NCBI GenBank assembly: GCA_039566865.1
Contig: CM076955.1
Location: forward strand, 5,582,501 to 5,646,500
Length of the DNA: 64,000 nt
Reading direction: 5' to 3'
DNA from: Aurelia coerulea
Taxonomy: Eukaryota; Cnidaria; Scyphozoa; Semaeostomeae; Ulmaridae
A program made the translations under genes and the position numbers. Shown one piece after another: positions 22,987 to 33,705 of the stretch. The stretch's first letter is position 1, and every line of letters starts with the position of its first letter. The notes under the pieces are model-generated. The model had not been told where the DNA came from and searched no databases. It saw only the letters and a list, made by a program, of their open reading frames with translations.

Positions 22987-24164
22987 AGCATAGGAATCAA
23001 ACTTTTCCGCTGATTTTTGCTCGTGGCCCATAACCGAAAATCTCCAAAGCCTCATTTTCACGGACCAATCAGACGGCGAATGAGCAAAGAAGACAAAAGA
23101 AACCTGTGAAGATTTTTCAAAATCTTACCTACCTTCATGAAACGTAACCAGGACAAAAACTGCTTGAAAATTCCCGAATTTTTTTGAAGAAATCTACTCT
23201 CCAGATGTTTGGATGTACGAACGAGTTTGGATGCTGGTTAAAATATATCCAGATTTCGAGGAGTTGTAGCCTGCGTGCAGACTCAACTCCTGCACGCAGG
23301 CCAAAGAGTTGTGGCCTCTCCAATAGACAAAATCGGCTAAGGCTTGTCGAAGCTCGTATACACCACTAAAATAGCTAGCGTATATACCATCACATAAATA
23401 TTCATTCTCCTGACGATGACCATAGAGTCGAAGCGCGTAGAGAATTGAAGAAGAAAATTGTAGAAGAACCCCAAGTCGTCTTATTTTTGTGTTCATCTTT
23501 ATATAAAACAATACGCCAGGTAATAAAACCTCGGATAAAATTCTTTTGAATTTTGTAACTTATTTCGCACCACGAAAAATTGTGCCATGAATGCAAAAAG
23601 TAGTATAATAAAGAAGCTTCCCTTGAGTATTGCTATATGACTTGAAGTGCGTAAACAACCTTCGTAGATCTTCTTCAATTCATATAGAAGACGCAGGGGC
23701 ATTGAATCTTGAATAAAAGAAACTGCGGCGGAAGGACAATAACGAGAACAATTGAAAACGCAGATTTTCTTGAGTTTTTAAGTCGTTCTTACAACGATAG
23801 CTCAAGTCATCACTATTGCCTCTGGGCCAGAATTTCTATTGTTCAAGGTTCAGTGCCTCGTTGGTCTGTGTGTGAACTGGAGAGGCCATAACTCCTCGAA
23901 ACCTGGAGATATTTTAACCGGCAGCCAAACTTGTATACCCAAACATATGGAGAGTAGATTCCTTCAAAAAAAAATCGGGAAATTTTAAGCAGATTTTTTC
24001 CTGGTTTCGTTATGTGAAGGTAGGTAACGTTTAAAAGAATCTTGACGGGTTTCTTTTGTCTTCTTCGCTCATTCGCCGTCTGATTGGTCCGTGAAAATAA
24101 AGCTCGGAGATTTTCGGCCATGGGTCACGAGCAAAAATCGGCAGAAACAGTTGATTCCTATGCT
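22987..24164. mobile_element. Mutator-like fold-back element, 1.18 kb
   Basis: Outer ends AGCATAGGAATCAA and complement. Inverted arms of about 300 bp share CGGACCAATCAGACGGCGAA and AGAAGACAAAAGAAAC. A 10-bp direct repeat GGGTTGAAGT/GGGTTGATGT (one mismatch) flanks it at 22977-22986 and 24165-24174. The 8-bp tip AGCATAGG is shared with the 524-bp elements. No transposase recognised. Confidence 0.8.
23267..23302. mobile_element. 36-bp palindromic mini-insertion in the fold-back arm
   Basis: Begins TAGCCTGCGTGCAGAC and forms a perfect 12-bp hairpin GCCTGCGTGCAG/CTGCACGCAGGC. It is absent from the matching place in the other arm (about 23885-23900). Flanks GAGGAGTTG and AAAGAGTTG match at 7 of 9. 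Confidence 0.7.
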
Positions 24165-24556
24165 GGGTTGATGTAACCGAATGAATTGATAGATTTACAG
24201 TAACTTAATCAGTAAATCAAAATGAACTTTACTCCTTGAGACAAGAACAGTTACCCGTAGGCTTATTCGATTAATATGGTTTCACTAATGATATAAAATG
24301 ACACATTGCTTTAAATAAAGGATAAAGATAATGAGGTTCTAAATACGATATATCACGGATTTGAAAGCAATAATAGCCAAAACTTGAGTTTTAAAACCTG
24401 AAACACATAAAGGCGACTTACTGGTAGAAAATATGGTGTTCATCGTGTTAAATCATAGCTAATCAAGTCCGTGTACACCACCTTTAAAATGGAGTGTGCA
24501 ATGGTAAATAGGCTTCTCTAGGGTAGGGTGGGGTAATGTGGGTCTAAAATGAGCAA

Positions 24557-24884
24557 AATCAGTTTCAGTTTCAGTTTCATATATATTCTAAATTCACTTC
24601 ATACAATTTATAATTTACTATACTAACAGCTAACTAAACTACAAGGAAAAGAAAATATTACAGAAAATTAATACATTGGTACGGAAAATTAATACAATAT
24701 ACAAATACAGAGAAAAGAATAAATTGTATGGAGGGAATTACTTAAAGGAGGAGCTCTCTCAATAAGTAAACTAATCGAGGAGAGAGCCCCCCCCCTGTCC
24801 TACGAAAATTTGAAATTATGATGGACACATTTGATTTTCGTATGATAAAGTAGAAATTGTGCCAGAATCAAACATAGCTTTGAA
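24557..24884 (-). repeat. 3' untranslated end and GAAACT tail of the PHD-RT element
   Basis: After the ORF stop the minus strand runs through AT-rich sequence to three GAAACT units at about 24560-24581. Short tandem tails instead of poly(A) are typical of CR1/L2 elements. Confidence 0.7.
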
Positions 24885-26708
24885 TTATTCATTGACCTTG
24901 TTCAGTAAGTAAATTTTCAGTTGCTTTTTGAAGGATATTTTCGATGGAGCATTACGGAGTTCAATGGGTAATGAATTCCAAAGTTTAGCACCAAGATATC
25001 GAATTGATTTTAAACCATATTGAAGACTGTTTATTCGAGATAAGTATAAATTTCCTTGACTGGCCTGTCTCGTTGAATATTGACGAACAGATGAATTGAA
25101 TAGGAAGAAGTTATGAAAGCAACTAGGTGAAGTTTTATTAACAGAGTCAAAGACAAAGGTTAAAAGTCGGAGTTCAAATATCTCAGAAAGTTTGAGAAGT
25201 TTAAGATATTTAAAGATTGGAAGAGAGGGTGACATGCGAGGCTGAAATGAGATAGCTCTGACTGCTTTTTTCTGTAGTTTAAAAATTGGATCAACATATG
25301 ATGCATATGTTTGACCCCAAACAATAAGACCATATTGTAAGAAGGACAGAAACAAAGCATTGTACAAGCAAAGTAAAACATCTAAGGGAAGTAAGTTTCT
25401 AATTTTGAAAAAGATTCCACAAGTTCTGGCTAATTTTTTAGAAAGTTCACTGAGATGGTATTTCCAGCTTAGATGCTCATCTAAGAGGAGTCCTAAGAAT
25501 TTGACAAACTTGACCCTTTTAATATGCTTTTTCCCTATTTTTATCGTAGAATCAGAAGGAACATTTTTAGAAGGAGAATGAAAGATAATATAGTTTGTCT
25601 TATCAATGTTTAATGATAATTTATTAGCATCAAGCCATTTCTTTATTGATCTAAGATCTTTGTTAACGATTTTAATTAAGCTAGATAAATCATTTGATTC
25701 ACAGTAGATGTTTGTATCATCAGCAAAGAGATAGAAACTAAGTTTCTTAGAAGCATTTGGTAGATCATTGATGTAGATAAGGAAAAGTAATGGGCCTAGT
25801 ACAGAACCTTGTGGTACACCACAAGTAATTGAAAGTAAGTTAGAATTATTTCCATTGACAGAGACATATTGCTTTCTGTGAGACAGATAAGATTTAAACC
25901 ACTCAAGGGCACAACCGCGCACCCCATGGTGTTCCAATTTTGATAACAAAATTTTATGATTCACAGTATCAAAAGCCTTTTGTAAATCAATAAAAATACC
26001 ACAACCAAATTTTTTATTATCAATTGTGTTTCTAATAGCTTCTGTCAAACTCACCAGCGCATGATCAATAGAGTGGTTTTCTTGAAATCCAAATTGTAAG
26101 GAATAAAGAACATTATTTATTTCTAAAAATCTATACAGTCGCCTGTACATCAACTTCTCAAATATCTTACTGAAGATGGGTAAAAGAGAAATTGGCCTAG
26201 GAAAAATACCAGACTGGAAAGACTGATTCACAAGAAGAGCAAGAAGTGGAGAAACTGAGGATCCAATGATTTTTAATAATTTTATGGGTATACTGTTAGG
26301 ACCTACGGATTTAGATGGATTTAAAATGTTGATTATGTCATTAATTTCTGTCCAGGTGACTGGAGTAAGGAAAAGTGAATTAGAAGTTCTGTTAGTTAAA
26401 TAGTCCAGGGGAGACTTAGGTGTTACTGGGATTGTCTTTGTTATTTCATCAGCAACATTTACAAAATCATAAAGTACTGATAATTCATCATTTCCTAAGG
26501 AGCCAAATGGAAACAAATCTTGGATACAGTGCTTACAAAACCAATGAACCTCATCTGGTTCTTTTTCAAGTTCTCTATATTCACGAGCAGCGATATCATT
26601 GCATTTGATATGGACAAAGATATTGCATTTATTGCAAAAAATAGCTTTTTGACAATTGCGTATGTTTTTGTGGCAAATACCACATGGTAAATCAACTGGA
26701 TTTGTCAT
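24885..26708 (-). CDS. Non-LTR retrotransposon ORF: PHD finger plus reverse transcriptase, internally deleted, 607 codons
   Basis: Residues 9-61 form a C4HC3 PHD-type zinc finger (CGIC, CNKC, HIKC, W-x-CKHC). From about 115 on the protein is a CR1/L2-like reverse transcriptase: FIDLQKAFD with Asp241, GVPQGSVLGP at 297-306, and the catalytic FADD at 328-331, followed by thumb and C-terminal region. Full elements of this type carry an apurinic-type endonuclease between finger and RT; here the finger runs into the RT linker with none. At residues 170/171 the text jumps from SFQSGIFP to RPISLLP, omitting the roughly 23 residues with RT motif 1. Both junctions keep the frame. The 3' side (plus strand 24557-24884) ends in a (GAAACT)3 tail. 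It is either a decayed copy or a deleted but expressed derivative. Confidence 0.88.
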   Translation of the reverse strand: MTNPVDLPCGICHKNIRNCQKAIFCNKCNIFVHIKCNDIAAREYRELEKEPDEVHWFCKHCIQDLFPFGSLGNDELSVLYDFVNVADEITKTIPVTPKSPLDYLTNRTSNSLFLTPVTWTEINDIINILNPSKSVGPNSIPIKLLKIIGSSVSPLLALLVNQSFQSGIFPRPISLLPIFSKIFEKLMYRRLYRFLEINNVLYSLQFGFQENHSIDHALVSLTEAIRNTIDNKKFGCGIFIDLQKAFDTVNHKILLSKLEHHGVRGCALEWFKSYLSHRKQYVSVNGNNSNLLSITCGVPQGSVLGPLLFLIYINDLPNASKKLSFYLFADDTNIYCESNDLSSLIKIVNKDLRSIKKWLDANKLSLNIDKTNYIIFHSPSKNVPSDSTIKIGKKHIKRVKFVKFLGLLLDEHLSWKYHLSELSKKLARTCGIFFKIRNLLPLDVLLCLYNALFLSFLQYGLIVWGQTYASYVDPIFKLQKKAVRAISFQPRMSPSLPIFKYLKLLKLSEIFELRLLTFVFDSVNKTSPSCFHNFFLFNSSVRQYSTRQASQGNLYLSRINSLQYGLKSIRYLGAKLWNSLPIELRNAPSKISFKKQLKIYLLNKVNE

Positions 26709-26894
26709 TTACATCTTATGAGTTCATAAAAAGACCAAATCTCAAAATGGATAGCTGGTAAAACGAGACTAAAATGCAAGACATTTCAAAAGTTTCGTTT
26801 AATTGACATTCAGTGCTTCTTCTTTCTTGGGGAAAAATCTCAGCTCTGACAAAGGCAGTTAAATATTTCAAAAAAATTTTCTCTTTTCGCAACT

Positions 26895-26940
26895 AAAATA
26901 GCCCACTTTTTCCGACGAGCGGGAAAAGTGGGTCTATTTT
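26895..26940. repeat. Perfect-arm hairpin within the TIR element
   Basis: AAAATAGCCCACTTTTTCC pairs with GGGAAAAGTGGGTCTATTTT around a GACGAGC loop, allowing one bulge. Confidence 0.6.
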
Positions 26941-27754
26941 CAAAACTTGTACAAAATCGGAATATAAAAGGCTAAATGATTAAAAAAATTAATGGACTTA
27001 CTTTTCCCAACTACTCTCTATTCAATAAAATCAAAGTCTTTGCCTTTTATCGCAAGCAATCCCGTTCCCGCGACGAAAATAAAACTACGGTCGTTATGCT
27101 GTGATCCACCATTGTTGCGACTTGCAAGTCAGTGATCGAATTTAATAATAACAGTCAAATAAAGATGTTTGCAGTATGTTCACTCCAATTTACTGGTTAC
27201 AAGACAGCAACTGCAGTAATAGGAAACCCGTTTTCGCATTTTAGACAGAAAACAACGTGGCAAGATGAATATAAGTGCGAAAATTCTAAGCAATTCAAGG
27301 CTTCGTTGAATTTGAATTATGGCTGAATTCTCAGTAGGCCCACATTACCCCACCTGGTAAAAAAATAAAAATAAAAAGAACAATCGCGTCAATGACTTCG
27401 AAATAAACGTTATTTCGTTTGTAAAAGACCCAACTCTCACCTCATGGTCATTAAATTGACCAGAAAAGCAAAACAACAGTGGCAGGAGAAAGTTTTCCTG
27501 GGCTTTGAAATTCTTGCACAATAGGCCGTTCAGTAAAGTTATTTTATAAAACGAGTAGAGATACATTTAAGACGAATGTTTTATGTAAAAGGGCAGTTTA
27601 TTTTTGGACTGATGTATATTCAAAACAACCAGCTATTTTAGATGATGGCTTGGGAGTAATATAAGCAGGTGAGTCGAAAAACAGTTTCGGCGTTCGAAGC
27701 AAAAGTTTTTAAAGTTTCAAACTATGGTTTTATCAGTGATCAGTGTGAAGGATT

Positions 27755-28138
27755 ATTTTAAAGGACAAGTCCGGGGTTGGTGTGATTAATGCTAGAAAAC
27801 AAACGTATTTTCCACATTTTGACGTTCGTAACAGCTGTAAATTAGTTAAACAGTCTGCGAATTTAGGCCAAACATTGTTCCAAGTTCGTCGACATTTTTC
27901 ATCAAAGCACAATAACGAGGCTAACAGCGATTAAGAGGAAAGAAAACAATAGGTGGCCTCATTTTCGTTGAGCGTGACGTCAGAAAAGCGCAGACTCTTA
28001 GTACTTTGTGACGTCACTATCCTCTGGTCGCATTTCGAATACAAAGTTTCGCAGAGAAAAGACGAGAAATGGTGGGAAAAAGTACGATACACCATTCTTA
28101 ACAGTCTGATCTTGTATTTTATCATTAATCATACCAAC
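27755..28138 (+). repeat. Interspersed repeat, unfilled copy
   Basis: Homologous to 2921-4086 but without the two MITEs there, so it shows the original target sites (AATTAGTTAAACAG and GCGATTAAGAGG). Contains two TGACGTCA motifs. Its right end abuts the fold-back arm at 28140. Confidence 0.7.
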
Positions 28139-28139
28139 C

Positions 28140-28400
28140 AACAAGGACAGATTTGGTAAGACAATAGCACGAGTTGGTTTTGATTGACACCTCAATTCAA
28201 AGCAATTATCGATCGCAGACAAAGGAAATTCCCTCAACCAGTAATTCAAAACAAACAAAGCCGCAAAAGATTCTCTGAAACCCAGGTAGCTAGCTCGCTC
28301 GTTGTGCATTCCAGAAATTGTTTCTAAGAACAAACATGAGTATAGATCGAAAGAAGAAGGATATATCCAATCCACACATCTGCCACGGGCATTAAATTGA
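28140..28400. mobile_element. Single arm of the fold-back element family
   Basis: Begins AACAAGGACAGATTTGGTAA and matches the left arm of 43620-44207, including GCAGACAAAGGAAATTC, ACAAACAAAGCCGC and TAGCTAGC. The opposite arm is missing. Confidence 0.65.
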
Positions 28401-28559
28401 CGAAGACATTGGTACCATTGCTCGAAGAGAAGCAAAATTTCAAATGGGCAACGTATCGTAGAAATGCCCTCGGCAAAGTATCGTAGAAATATCGTCTCTC
28501 CTGAAAGTCTTTACGGATATAACTCCGAAAAATGTCTAGATTGAATTTTCTGTCTAAAC

Positions 28560-28876
28560 TTGAGCCTTGGTTTCCATATCATCGTCATGATCGTTTGGAT
28601 CATTGTCAACCACTGCAACGATTCCAGCGATCGTATGGAAACATACATGAAGGATCCTTGCGATCATGAAGGTCAGGATCGCAGTGTTAGAAACGTGCTC
28701 TATTCCTGCAATCCACCAACGATCCAATTGCAAGGAGAGGACTGTAAGCTGCGCTCGTGGGAGTCAGTAACTGTGATTTTTCCAGCGATCCGAGTTACCC
28801 TGGCGATTACATGGAACCTTTCCTCCAGCAATGCCAGCGATCAGATGTCAGCAACCGAAACGGAACCATGCATTTA
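28560..28876. repeat. Putative GATC-rich DNA transposon fragment
   Basis: Starts GAGCCTTGGTTTCCATAT, resembling the end AAGCCTGATTTTCATATA of 36101-36512, and is dense in CGATC motifs (about ten). The right end is unresolved. Confidence 0.4.
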
Positions 28877-28918
28877 ATCAAGGGACAGAGCACCTATGGG
28901 CATGTTTTTATTATGTCA

Positions 28919-29212
28919 CGGGGGGGGGGGGGGGTTCATGACTTGCGGATGCACGGGGTCTCCCGCCCGGTTTTCAGAAAGGTACCCTCTTCTAATTACC
29001 GAAATTTGCCTTGGTACCCACTTTTATGATGAATTTTGGCGGAAAACTGCCCATTTTGAACTACCTTTGTGAATTTCCGCAAAACCACACCCATGTTTAT
29101 GGAAAATCTGCCGAAAAGGACCCTTGTTTATAGAATTTTCGGCCCAAAACCCACCCATATGGGCGGCACATACCCGTACCCTGAACATGTTATGTACCCC
29201 CCCTCCGGGGGT
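28919..29212. mobile_element. G-tract-ended MITE of the GTACATRAC type, copy C
   Basis: Same orientation as copy B. A run of G then TTCATGACTTGCGGATG, right end TTATGTACC then C-run and CTCCGGGG. Flanks TTATGTCA and TTATGTGT match at 6 of 8. Confidence 0.8.
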
Positions 29213-31239
29213 TTATGTGTGTTCTTCCAGGTGAGCTAGCAATCTTCAGTAGCTGGAAATTGTGCTTTTTCTGAATTTGAATTGAAATAATGACGATGCG
29301 GCTATCCGGAAACGTATAATGCTGGACTTCCGCTTTGAGCGAAATGTCGCGCTTTCCATTGTATCAAATAAAACAAAGGGTTTTCTCTTTGATTGACGTC
29401 TTTTCTGAGTTAGCCAATCAAACCAGTAAAAAAAATGCAGGGCGCACGATATTTTGTACCAGTGAAAATTTAGTGCAATGTACCGCGCTAAGTTGAAACA
29501 AGTTGCAGCAGGCTACGACTGAGGGACATAGGAATTAAATTCAGGAACTAGATCCTATCTAACAGGTTTAAATTAATATCAAGCGGAAAGTATCAATTAA
29601 ATATCAGCTTAAATTATGGGATAAAGATAGGTGGATAAATGTCGAGTCCTGTTGGTATAAAAGAAGTCAGGTTTCCTGTGGGTAAAAGTTGCTGTATTTG
29701 GAGAGAGCCCCAACTGAGTTTAGGAAACGAAGCTTATTCTCTGGTTTCAATGAAAGACCACCCATCGAAATGATAAGATACATATTAAGAAAATGAGAAA
29801 AATCATTGGAACGAGACGTGTTCAACTCTGTGCATGATAAATAAGTCTAATCTGAGATAAAAAATGCTTTTCCTTGTGGGAAAGTGTGGTTTGAAGTTGA
29901 GACTCAGAGAGTTTTTTCGTACTATCAGGCCCAACAGAAACCTATTTAGTCTCGTGTCATGAAATTAACACTTTGGATATTAGTTTTAAGATAAGAATCT
30001 GAAAGTAGTGCAGTAGCATCTTTCATGGGTACTTAACTTACTTGATTTATCCACTGTAAAGTCTCAGCCAACAGGAGCTAAATCAGAGATTTTCAAAAAT
30101 ATAGACTTATGTTTCTTTCCCGATTCTGATGAGCTTCTGAGCGAAAGGTTAAAGCAAGTGTTTATATTTGTGAAAATCTTCATCAATTTCATGTAGTCAT
30201 GGAAGAAGCTCCTGATTTAACGGGATTGAATTTGGATGAAGGTTAACTGACAACTTTATAAAGCTACCTTTATGGTTCGTTACCAAGAGAGGAGAGGAGA
30301 TGCCGAATATCTGCAACTGATTTTCCCCAAGATCTTTAGCAATATTTTCAAATTTTGCCAAAAAGCTCCAGAAAAAAATACTCATTCATTATGGCGCCTA
30401 ACTTTATCTTTATCGATTATCCTTTATCTGCAAACAAAGAGAAATAACCCAGTGAAATACTCTCACCAAAAAGCTGAATGAAGTACGATAAAAGTGAAAC
30501 ACTAAGTCTGTAAACTAAGATCGAAAAAAAAAACCACTTCGGAAAGTGTACGTATGTAAGTATACTAGAAATACTCGCACTGAGAGCAAAGCAGAAAGCT
30601 GGGATTACATTCCCTCAGACCTAATCTGAGCCTAAATGAAAAAAATAGCTTCTTATGAGGCAGTTGGAAATGACACTGCGCGGGACATTTGGAGCGTATT
30701 TCTGTGGAAAGTGCTTAGGCGAAGCATCTACTTGTCAACGGAGATTTTGATGATGATTATTGCGTATCTTCACCAATTTCTATCGACCTTTCTCTCAGTA
30801 ATCTAGCGAGCTGAAGAACAAGTATCGTTCGTCTATGTTAATTTCATGCATTTTTGCAAGGTCATTTTGGTAATCACAAATTCCTGAAAATCGTCAACAG
30901 CGGTCTTGTCTGGGCATCTTTAAAGCTGCGAAGAGACAATCTGCAACTCGAAGCGGGCAAGAAACCCGCCAAAGGATGTGTTTTGCTCAGATTTATAATG
31001 TTTGGTAAAACCAATGGGTGAATAGAATCTTCTCGAACACTGCTTGGTTAGCTGCTTAATCAATCTCGTTATGATTAGAATGAAGAAAAAGGTAATGTAA
31101 ACATGTTTTGGCATTTAGGCCTATACTGATCGGAATTGTGCCATGCAAAATCGGTTACCGGCATTTTGCGTCTGACTACCTCTTTTTTAGTCTAGTGATG
31201 AGTGAATCAAAATGAACGATACATGGAAACTTGGTAAGC
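29213..31239. other. Interval without a recognised gene
   Basis: No exon, TIR pair or RT relic found in 2 kb. Holds a hammerhead-core-like motif at 30126-30146, described separately. Confidence 0.4.
30126..30146 (+). ncRNA. Hammerhead-ribozyme-core-like motif
   Basis: CTGATGA at 30126-30132, a 3-bp stem GCT/AGC with TCTG loop, then GAAA at 30143-30146: the core order of a hammerhead. A type III reading would need AATC (30081-30084) paired with GATT and a roughly 35-base loop, and helix III is poor. May be chance. Confidence 0.2.
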
Positions 31240-31241
31240 TA

Positions 31242-31837
31242 CCGGGTATCCCAAAAAATGTATACGGAGTTGGCTGACTCCAGCGCTGTGAATTTAGCTT
31301 CAATCAATGTCTAATTACTCTAAAAATGTTCCTCGATAGTTAACTTGAGCATAGATACCTCGTTTGTTGATATTGTTACTTTGAGAGCAGACATGTTAAA
31401 CTTGAAAGCTCAAATTCGCCTCTTCCTGCAAACCAGAGCTTTAGTCTTTTGGCCTAAGCAATTTCTCAAGGCATAGCGTATAAATAAACAACAGCCTTGA
31501 CAAAATTTGAACAATATTAGATCTTGTGTTATTCTGTTTTCCAGAAGTCACCCTCCAGTCACCCATTGGGAAGTTTCTTAATTTTCCATCAATGTCAGCT
31601 CTTAATTTCGACGTGCTTCAGGAATTTGCTTAGGCCAAGAGGCCAAAGGTCTGGTTTGCAAGTGGACGCAAGTTTGAGCTTTCAAGATTGACATTTCTGC
31701 TCTCAAAGCACCAATACCAACAAACGAGGTATCTATGTTCAAGTCAACTATCGAGGAACATTTTGAGAGTGATTAGCCATTGATTAAAGATAAATTCACA
31801 TCGCTCAAATCTGTATACATCTTTTAGGGACACCCGG
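31242..31837. mobile_element. TA-flanked long-TIR element, 596 bp
   Basis: CCGGGTATCCCAAAAAATG at the left, near-complement at the right (GGGACACCCGG), TA on both sides (31240-31241, 31838-31839). The inverted arms extend about 200 bp (GTTCCTCGATAGTTAACTTG, ACCTCGTTTGTTG). TA TSD suggests Tc1/mariner. No transposase. Confidence 0.82.
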
Positions 31838-32447
31838 TACACAGAGGAAGAAATAATCAGTCAAAATCGTCAAAGTTGAATTTTGCAACTTACCAAAAAG
31901 CTTTCATTTCATACATGAGATAAATTTCCCTTATCAAATTGAGATATTGCATCTTCTCAGGACACCTTGAAATTACAAAATGATAAATTAGTGAATCTTG
32001 TACTGAGTTAGAGTATTGTACTTCGATACAAGCAGTGAAGTGCAAACAGTGAAATTAAGATGGAAAATGTTCAAATCAACTTCGTGTCAGTTTGAAACTG
32101 TCATGGCTTAAAAATCAATTAACCGGGTGAGTCAATAAAAACACTCCCCGTTTGAATACTCACTGCTCCCTGAGGATCAAGATGATGATGTCGGGACATG
32201 TCTTATTTAACAGCGGACATGTTCAAATAGACCTCAAAATTTACCTGACTGAAGTCGGCCACTCATGAAGGGTTCTCTCCAGAAAGGAATAAAACGCGCA
32301 AAAAGCATGTACAAGTCATTGCTATAAGGTATAAAATGCAAAAAAATCTGGTCATGATTTATGCAGTTTTTTTAGATTTCTCGGAGGGGTTTTCTCAAGA
32401 AAATCCCTTTTAATTTCAGAACGAAGCAGACGATTTCTGGCAATGAA

Positions 32448-33491
32448 ATGCAATTTTATGGAATTACTGGACTTGCGCACAAATGGTTCAGTTCTTATCT
32501 TGATAATCGGAAGCAGTACTGCAGAGTCAATGGCACAACTTCTAGCATTGAAAATATTGATATTGGAGTGCCACAGGGATCGTGCCTAGGGCCTCTTCTT
32601 TTTCTACTATACATAAATGACTTGCCATTTGCTCTAAAGAATGCAAAGGCAACCATGTATGCCGACGACACAGCAATTTCGTATTCTTCTGATAAAAGTG
32701 AGGAACTGGACCTAGTAATCAACGAGGAGCTGTCGTACATTGAAAGGTGGCTACAAGGTAATAAGCTTTCCCTTAATGTTGTTAAAACACAGGCTATGAT
32801 AATTGGTTCAAAGCCAAAAATTAAAAAACTAAAAAACAATCTTAGCACACTTCCTTCTTTCAAAGTAGGGGGTGAGGAAATCAACCTGGTAAACGAAACA
32901 AAATACCTCGGAGTCATGATTGATAATTGCCTTACCTGGGAAAGTCATATAAGCGCGGTTCAAAAGAAGATCTCCAGAGCTATTGGCCTATTGAAGTATG
33001 CAAAAAATTTTGTTCAAACTGACACTTTGATAAATTTATATAGAAGCATCACGGAGCCACATTTCAGCTACTGTTGTTCTGTCTGGGGCTCTTGTGGTGC
33101 TTCAAAGCTAGACGTGCTTCAAAAATTACAGAATAAAGCAGCCAGAATAGTAACAAATAGCCCTTTCGATGCATCTGCAGCTCCTTTGCTCCAGAGACTT
33201 GGTTGGCCATCTGTACAAAAGCTGATAAATAAAGAAACAGGTTCTATGGTTTACAAATCTCTTAACTCTCTTGCACCTCAATATCTTAGCGATCTCTTCG
33301 TGAGATTGTCCGAGGTACATCCAAGAGAGTTAAGAAACTCTAAAACAAACCTTGCAATACCCATGTTGAGAACTGGCAATGGCCAAAAATCCTTTGCTTA
33401 TCGTGGGGCCAGTCTCTGGAACAGTCTTGATTTGGATACAAAGATGGCTCCCTCAATCAATGCCTTCAAGTCCAAAATCAATGAAAAATAA
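32448..33491 (+). CDS. 5'-truncated non-LTR reverse transcriptase (RT 3' half), 347 codons
   Basis: The open frame starts inside the RT domain: QFYGITGLAHKWFSSYL, then VPQGS at residues 41-45 and the catalytic YADD at 71-74, thumb (NKLSLNVVKTQAM), and a C-terminal half ending SFAYRGASLWNSLD...FKSKINEK. Motifs 1-3 and any endonuclease are absent, so the insertion is 5'-truncated, as usual for target-primed reverse transcription. The 3' UTR ends near 33705 in an AAATGA/AAATAA-rich tail. No stop or frameshift in 347 codons implies a young copy. The real translation start is not the annotated Met, which is internal to the domain. Rex1/CR1-like by resemblance. Confidence 0.88.
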   Translation: MQFYGITGLAHKWFSSYLDNRKQYCRVNGTTSSIENIDIGVPQGSCLGPLLFLLYINDLPFALKNAKATMYADDTAISYSSDKSEELDLVINEELSYIERWLQGNKLSLNVVKTQAMIIGSKPKIKKLKNNLSTLPSFKVGGEEINLVNETKYLGVMIDNCLTWESHISAVQKKISRAIGLLKYAKNFVQTDTLINLYRSITEPHFSYCCSVWGSCGASKLDVLQKLQNKAARIVTNSPFDASAAPLLQRLGWPSVQKLINKETGSMVYKSLNSLAPQYLSDLFVRLSEVHPRELRNSKTNLAIPMLRTGNGQKSFAYRGASLWNSLDLDTKMAPSINAFKSKINEK

Positions 33492-33705
33492 ACCTTTTAT
33501 ATATGGAGGTGTATCGCTGTAAATTTATATATCTTTAATTTTGACGTATTCCGCTCTTTTTATTGTAAATTTTGTAGTATATAACTTTTTAATTTTGTAA
33601 GTAATTTTTTGCAGGGCCAATTGTAAAACAGTATTTATACTGAATTTGTACCCTGGGTAAACAATTTTAAAATGAAATGAAAATAAAAAAATGAAATAAA
33701 ATGGA
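33492..33705 (+). repeat. 3' UTR and tail of the RT fragment
   Basis: AT-rich trailer after the TAA, closing with AAATGAAATGAAAATAAA-like units: a short-repeat tail typical of CR1-clade elements. Confidence 0.6.

Larger units (their letters stand above)
24527..27354. mobile_element. TIR element interrupted by a retrotransposon
   Basis: GGTGGGGTAATGTGGGTCTA at 24527-24546 and its complement with one change at 27335-27354. Most of the interior is the PHD-RT retroelement. A 19-bp-arm hairpin lies at 26895-26940. Possible TA TSD, but the outer few bases differ between the ends. Class unassigned. Confidence 0.6.

Noticed and set aside
24885..26708. The PHD finger as evidence for a host chromatin gene
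   Set aside because: It is continuous in frame with a reverse transcriptase and followed by a GAAACT retroelement tail, so it belongs to the retrotransposon.
27998..28435. A conserved 145-codon gene on the minus strand
   Set aside because: Its recurring part comes from the arm of the fold-back transposon also seen at 16.4 and 43.6 kb; the rest spans a different repeat.
32495..32917. 140-codon minus-strand frame
   Set aside because: Antisense shadow of the RT open frame.
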